The notes below the pieces were generated by a model that did not search any database, was not told the DNA's origin, and saw only the letters and a program-made list of their open reading frames with translations. A program made the translations under genes and the position numbers. A DNA stretch of 64,000 bases. Source: Myxococcota bacterium. Lineage in GTDB: Bacteria > Myxococcota > JAJVIH01. Below are positions 62,982 through 64,000 of this stretch, piece by piece. Positions within the stretch are counted from its first letter, which is position 1. Every line of letters begins with the position of its first letter. The stretch is taken from the NCBI GenBank assembly GCA_022072125.1, contig JAJVIH010000016.1, forward strand, positions 167,205 through 231,204. The letters are read 5' to 3'.

Positions 62982-63877
62982 AGACCTGGGCGCGAATGGC
63001 GTTCGCCGCCGCGCTGGGCCTGATGGCGTCTTCCTGCACGCGGGACGAGGCGGCGGCGCGCCGCGCCCTGGCGGATGATCTCGTGCTCAAACAGGAGTAC
63101 CGGCGGGCGGAGGAACTCTACAGCGCGGTGCTGGTGGATCTGGAGGCGCGCGGCGACGCGCCGCCGCAGGATCGCATCGCCATTCTGAAACGGATCGCCG
63201 AACTGAATGGCAAGACGCTGGGCCGCCCCCGGGAGGCCATCAAATACTACCGGCGGCTGGCCGATGCGGCTCCCAATTCCCCGGAAGGCCGTGACGCCCA
63301 GGCGAATATCGCCTGGATTCTATACAATGACCTGCGCAATTACGAGGAGGCGGTGCAGAGTTACAATATATTGATCAAGAGATCGCCTGCCGATCCGAAC
63401 CTGCCGGAATATCGCTGGAACCTGATCAACGCCTGGTTCAAGCTGCGCAATTACGGGCAGGTGCTGCTGGAAGCCAAGTCCTTCGCCGACGCCTATCCGC
63501 AACACGAACGGGCGCCGCAAGCCCTGCTGCTGATGAGCGACGCCCTCGCCCTGCAGAACCGCCGGCGGGAGGCCATTGCGACGCTCAACTCCCTGCTGGA
63601 GATGTATCCGTCCTCGCCGTTGCGTTCCCAGGTGCTGCTGGATCGCGGCGGCCTGTACGAACAGGAAGGCAACCATGACCAGGCCATGCGAGACTACATG
63701 GACGCGCTGCGGATTCACTCCAACCCGGAGTCGGTGAAGGTCAAGATCGCCACGCTGGAAAAAACCATCAAGGCCAAAACCGAAGACCCGCCGTCCGCCT
63801 TGCGTCCGCGCGCCAATATTCCTGTTCAGGGCGCGGTTTCCCCCGCCACCCGCGCGCGCCGCGCCGTTCCACGCTAA
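62978..63877 (+). CDS. TPR lipoprotein (BamD/YbgF-like layout)
   Basis: The lipobox MASSC gives a lipidated Cys at about residue 20. The 299-residue protein then has TPR repeats (LKQEYRRAEELYSAVLVDLE, GRPREAIKYYRRLADAAPNS, NYEEAVQSYNILIKRSPADP, REAIATLNSLLEMYPSSP) with a layout similar to BamD/CpoB. The C-terminus is basic and low complexity. The ATG overlaps the preceding stop (ATGA). It closes an operon that begins with the FHA regulator. Confidence 0.82.
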   Translation: MKTWARMAFAAALGLMASSCTRDEAAARRALADDLVLKQEYRRAEELYSAVLVDLEARGDAPPQDRIAILKRIAELNGKTLGRPREAIKYYRRLADAAPNSPEGRDAQANIAWILYNDLRNYEEAVQSYNILIKRSPADPNLPEYRWNLINAWFKLRNYGQVLLEAKSFADAYPQHERAPQALLLMSDALALQNRRREAIATLNSLLEMYPSSPLRSQVLLDRGGLYEQEGNHDQAMRDYMDALRIHSNPESVKVKIATLEKTIKAKTEDPPSALRPRANIPVQGAVSPATRARRAVPR

Positions 63878-64000
63878 TCCTTCGCGGGCGCGTGGACGGC
63901 GGAACGCGGTTGTGGCGATCATCGCAGCCAGCCCGGCTCCTCCATCCGCAAACCGGAGGGGAGGTCCCCCGTCCATGACGGGATGGAGGCCCGGACTGGA
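63878..64000. other. Right edge of window, no gene seen
   Basis: The last 123 bases contain a GC-rich flank of the TPR lipoprotein gene and no gene or clear terminator. Confidence 0.3.

Overview
The window is a GC-rich bacterial chromosome segment with about 56 protein genes and one tRNA. Several traits point to a deltaproteobacterial lineage near Myxococcota/Bradymonadota: a MopE-like Asp/Asn/Cys motif and multi-Kazal secreted lipoproteins, a C-terminal domain like the AgmX/PglI tail, many TPR and HEAT proteins, an FHA/GAF regulator, and a type IV pilin locus followed by pilG-pilH-pilI-like genes as in Myxococcus. This is inference from gene content; no 16S or other phylogenetic marker was compared.

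Layout. 0-2.4 kb: clpP, rsmE and a class II aldolase-like gene (+). 2.4-5.0 kb: four unrecognised genes (-), partly lower in GC. 5.3-8.9 kb: dapA-dapB, then a histidine kinase/response regulator pair (+), ended by a very strong GC palindrome. 9.0-10.6 kb: a Fic AMPylase-type gene (-) with an AT-rich upstream region carrying three copies of a 14-bp dyad. 10.6-23.0 kb: a collinear 14-gene phage-like virion cassette (-). In transcription order it holds a small terminase candidate, large terminase, portal, scaffold candidate, major capsid protein, connector and hub-type proteins, accessory/fibre proteins and an XhlA-like membrane peptide. No integrase, replication, tape-measure or endolysin gene is visible. 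23.0-24.4 kb: a 655-bp divergent control region with several perfect dyads, and a four-Cys plus helix-turn-helix regulator (+). 24.5-29.2 kb: HEAT-repeat protein, alpha/beta hydrolase and ABC1/AarF kinase (-). 29.5-40.2 kb: Cys-rich lipoprotein, class III CoA-transferase, envelope proteins, luciferase-like oxidoreductase, TPR protein, and a coupled decarboxylase plus diaminobutyrate-type aminotransferase (+). 41.3-48.1 kb: three type IV pilin genes, an O-antigen-ligase/pilin-glycosylase-like protein and PilG/PilH/PilI-like proteins (-). 48.4-52.9 kb: a CNNM/CBS protein, a MEMO-family protein and a CPA2 antiporter. 53.1 kb: tRNA-Thr(CGU). 53.5-59.4 kb: Kazal lipoprotein, TPR protein, groES-groEL (-). 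59.7-63.9 kb: FHA-GAF-AAA protein followed by three envelope proteins (+).

The best candidate for an undescribed system is the virion-only cassette at 10.6-23.0 kb together with its divergent regulator and operators, possibly with the adjacent Fic gene. It packages, caps and decorates but seems unable to integrate, replicate or lyse on its own. That fits a domesticated, gene-transfer-agent-like, satellite or decaying element. The second most interesting locus is the three-pilin locus with conserved -24/-12-like elements and stem-loops between the pilin genes. Other points of interest are two genes whose best-placed start codon is ATT, three dyads in the groES leader, an FHA-AAA protein with a degenerate Walker B and no GAFTGA loop, and an unusual pairing of a group III decarboxylase with a diaminobutyrate aminotransferase.
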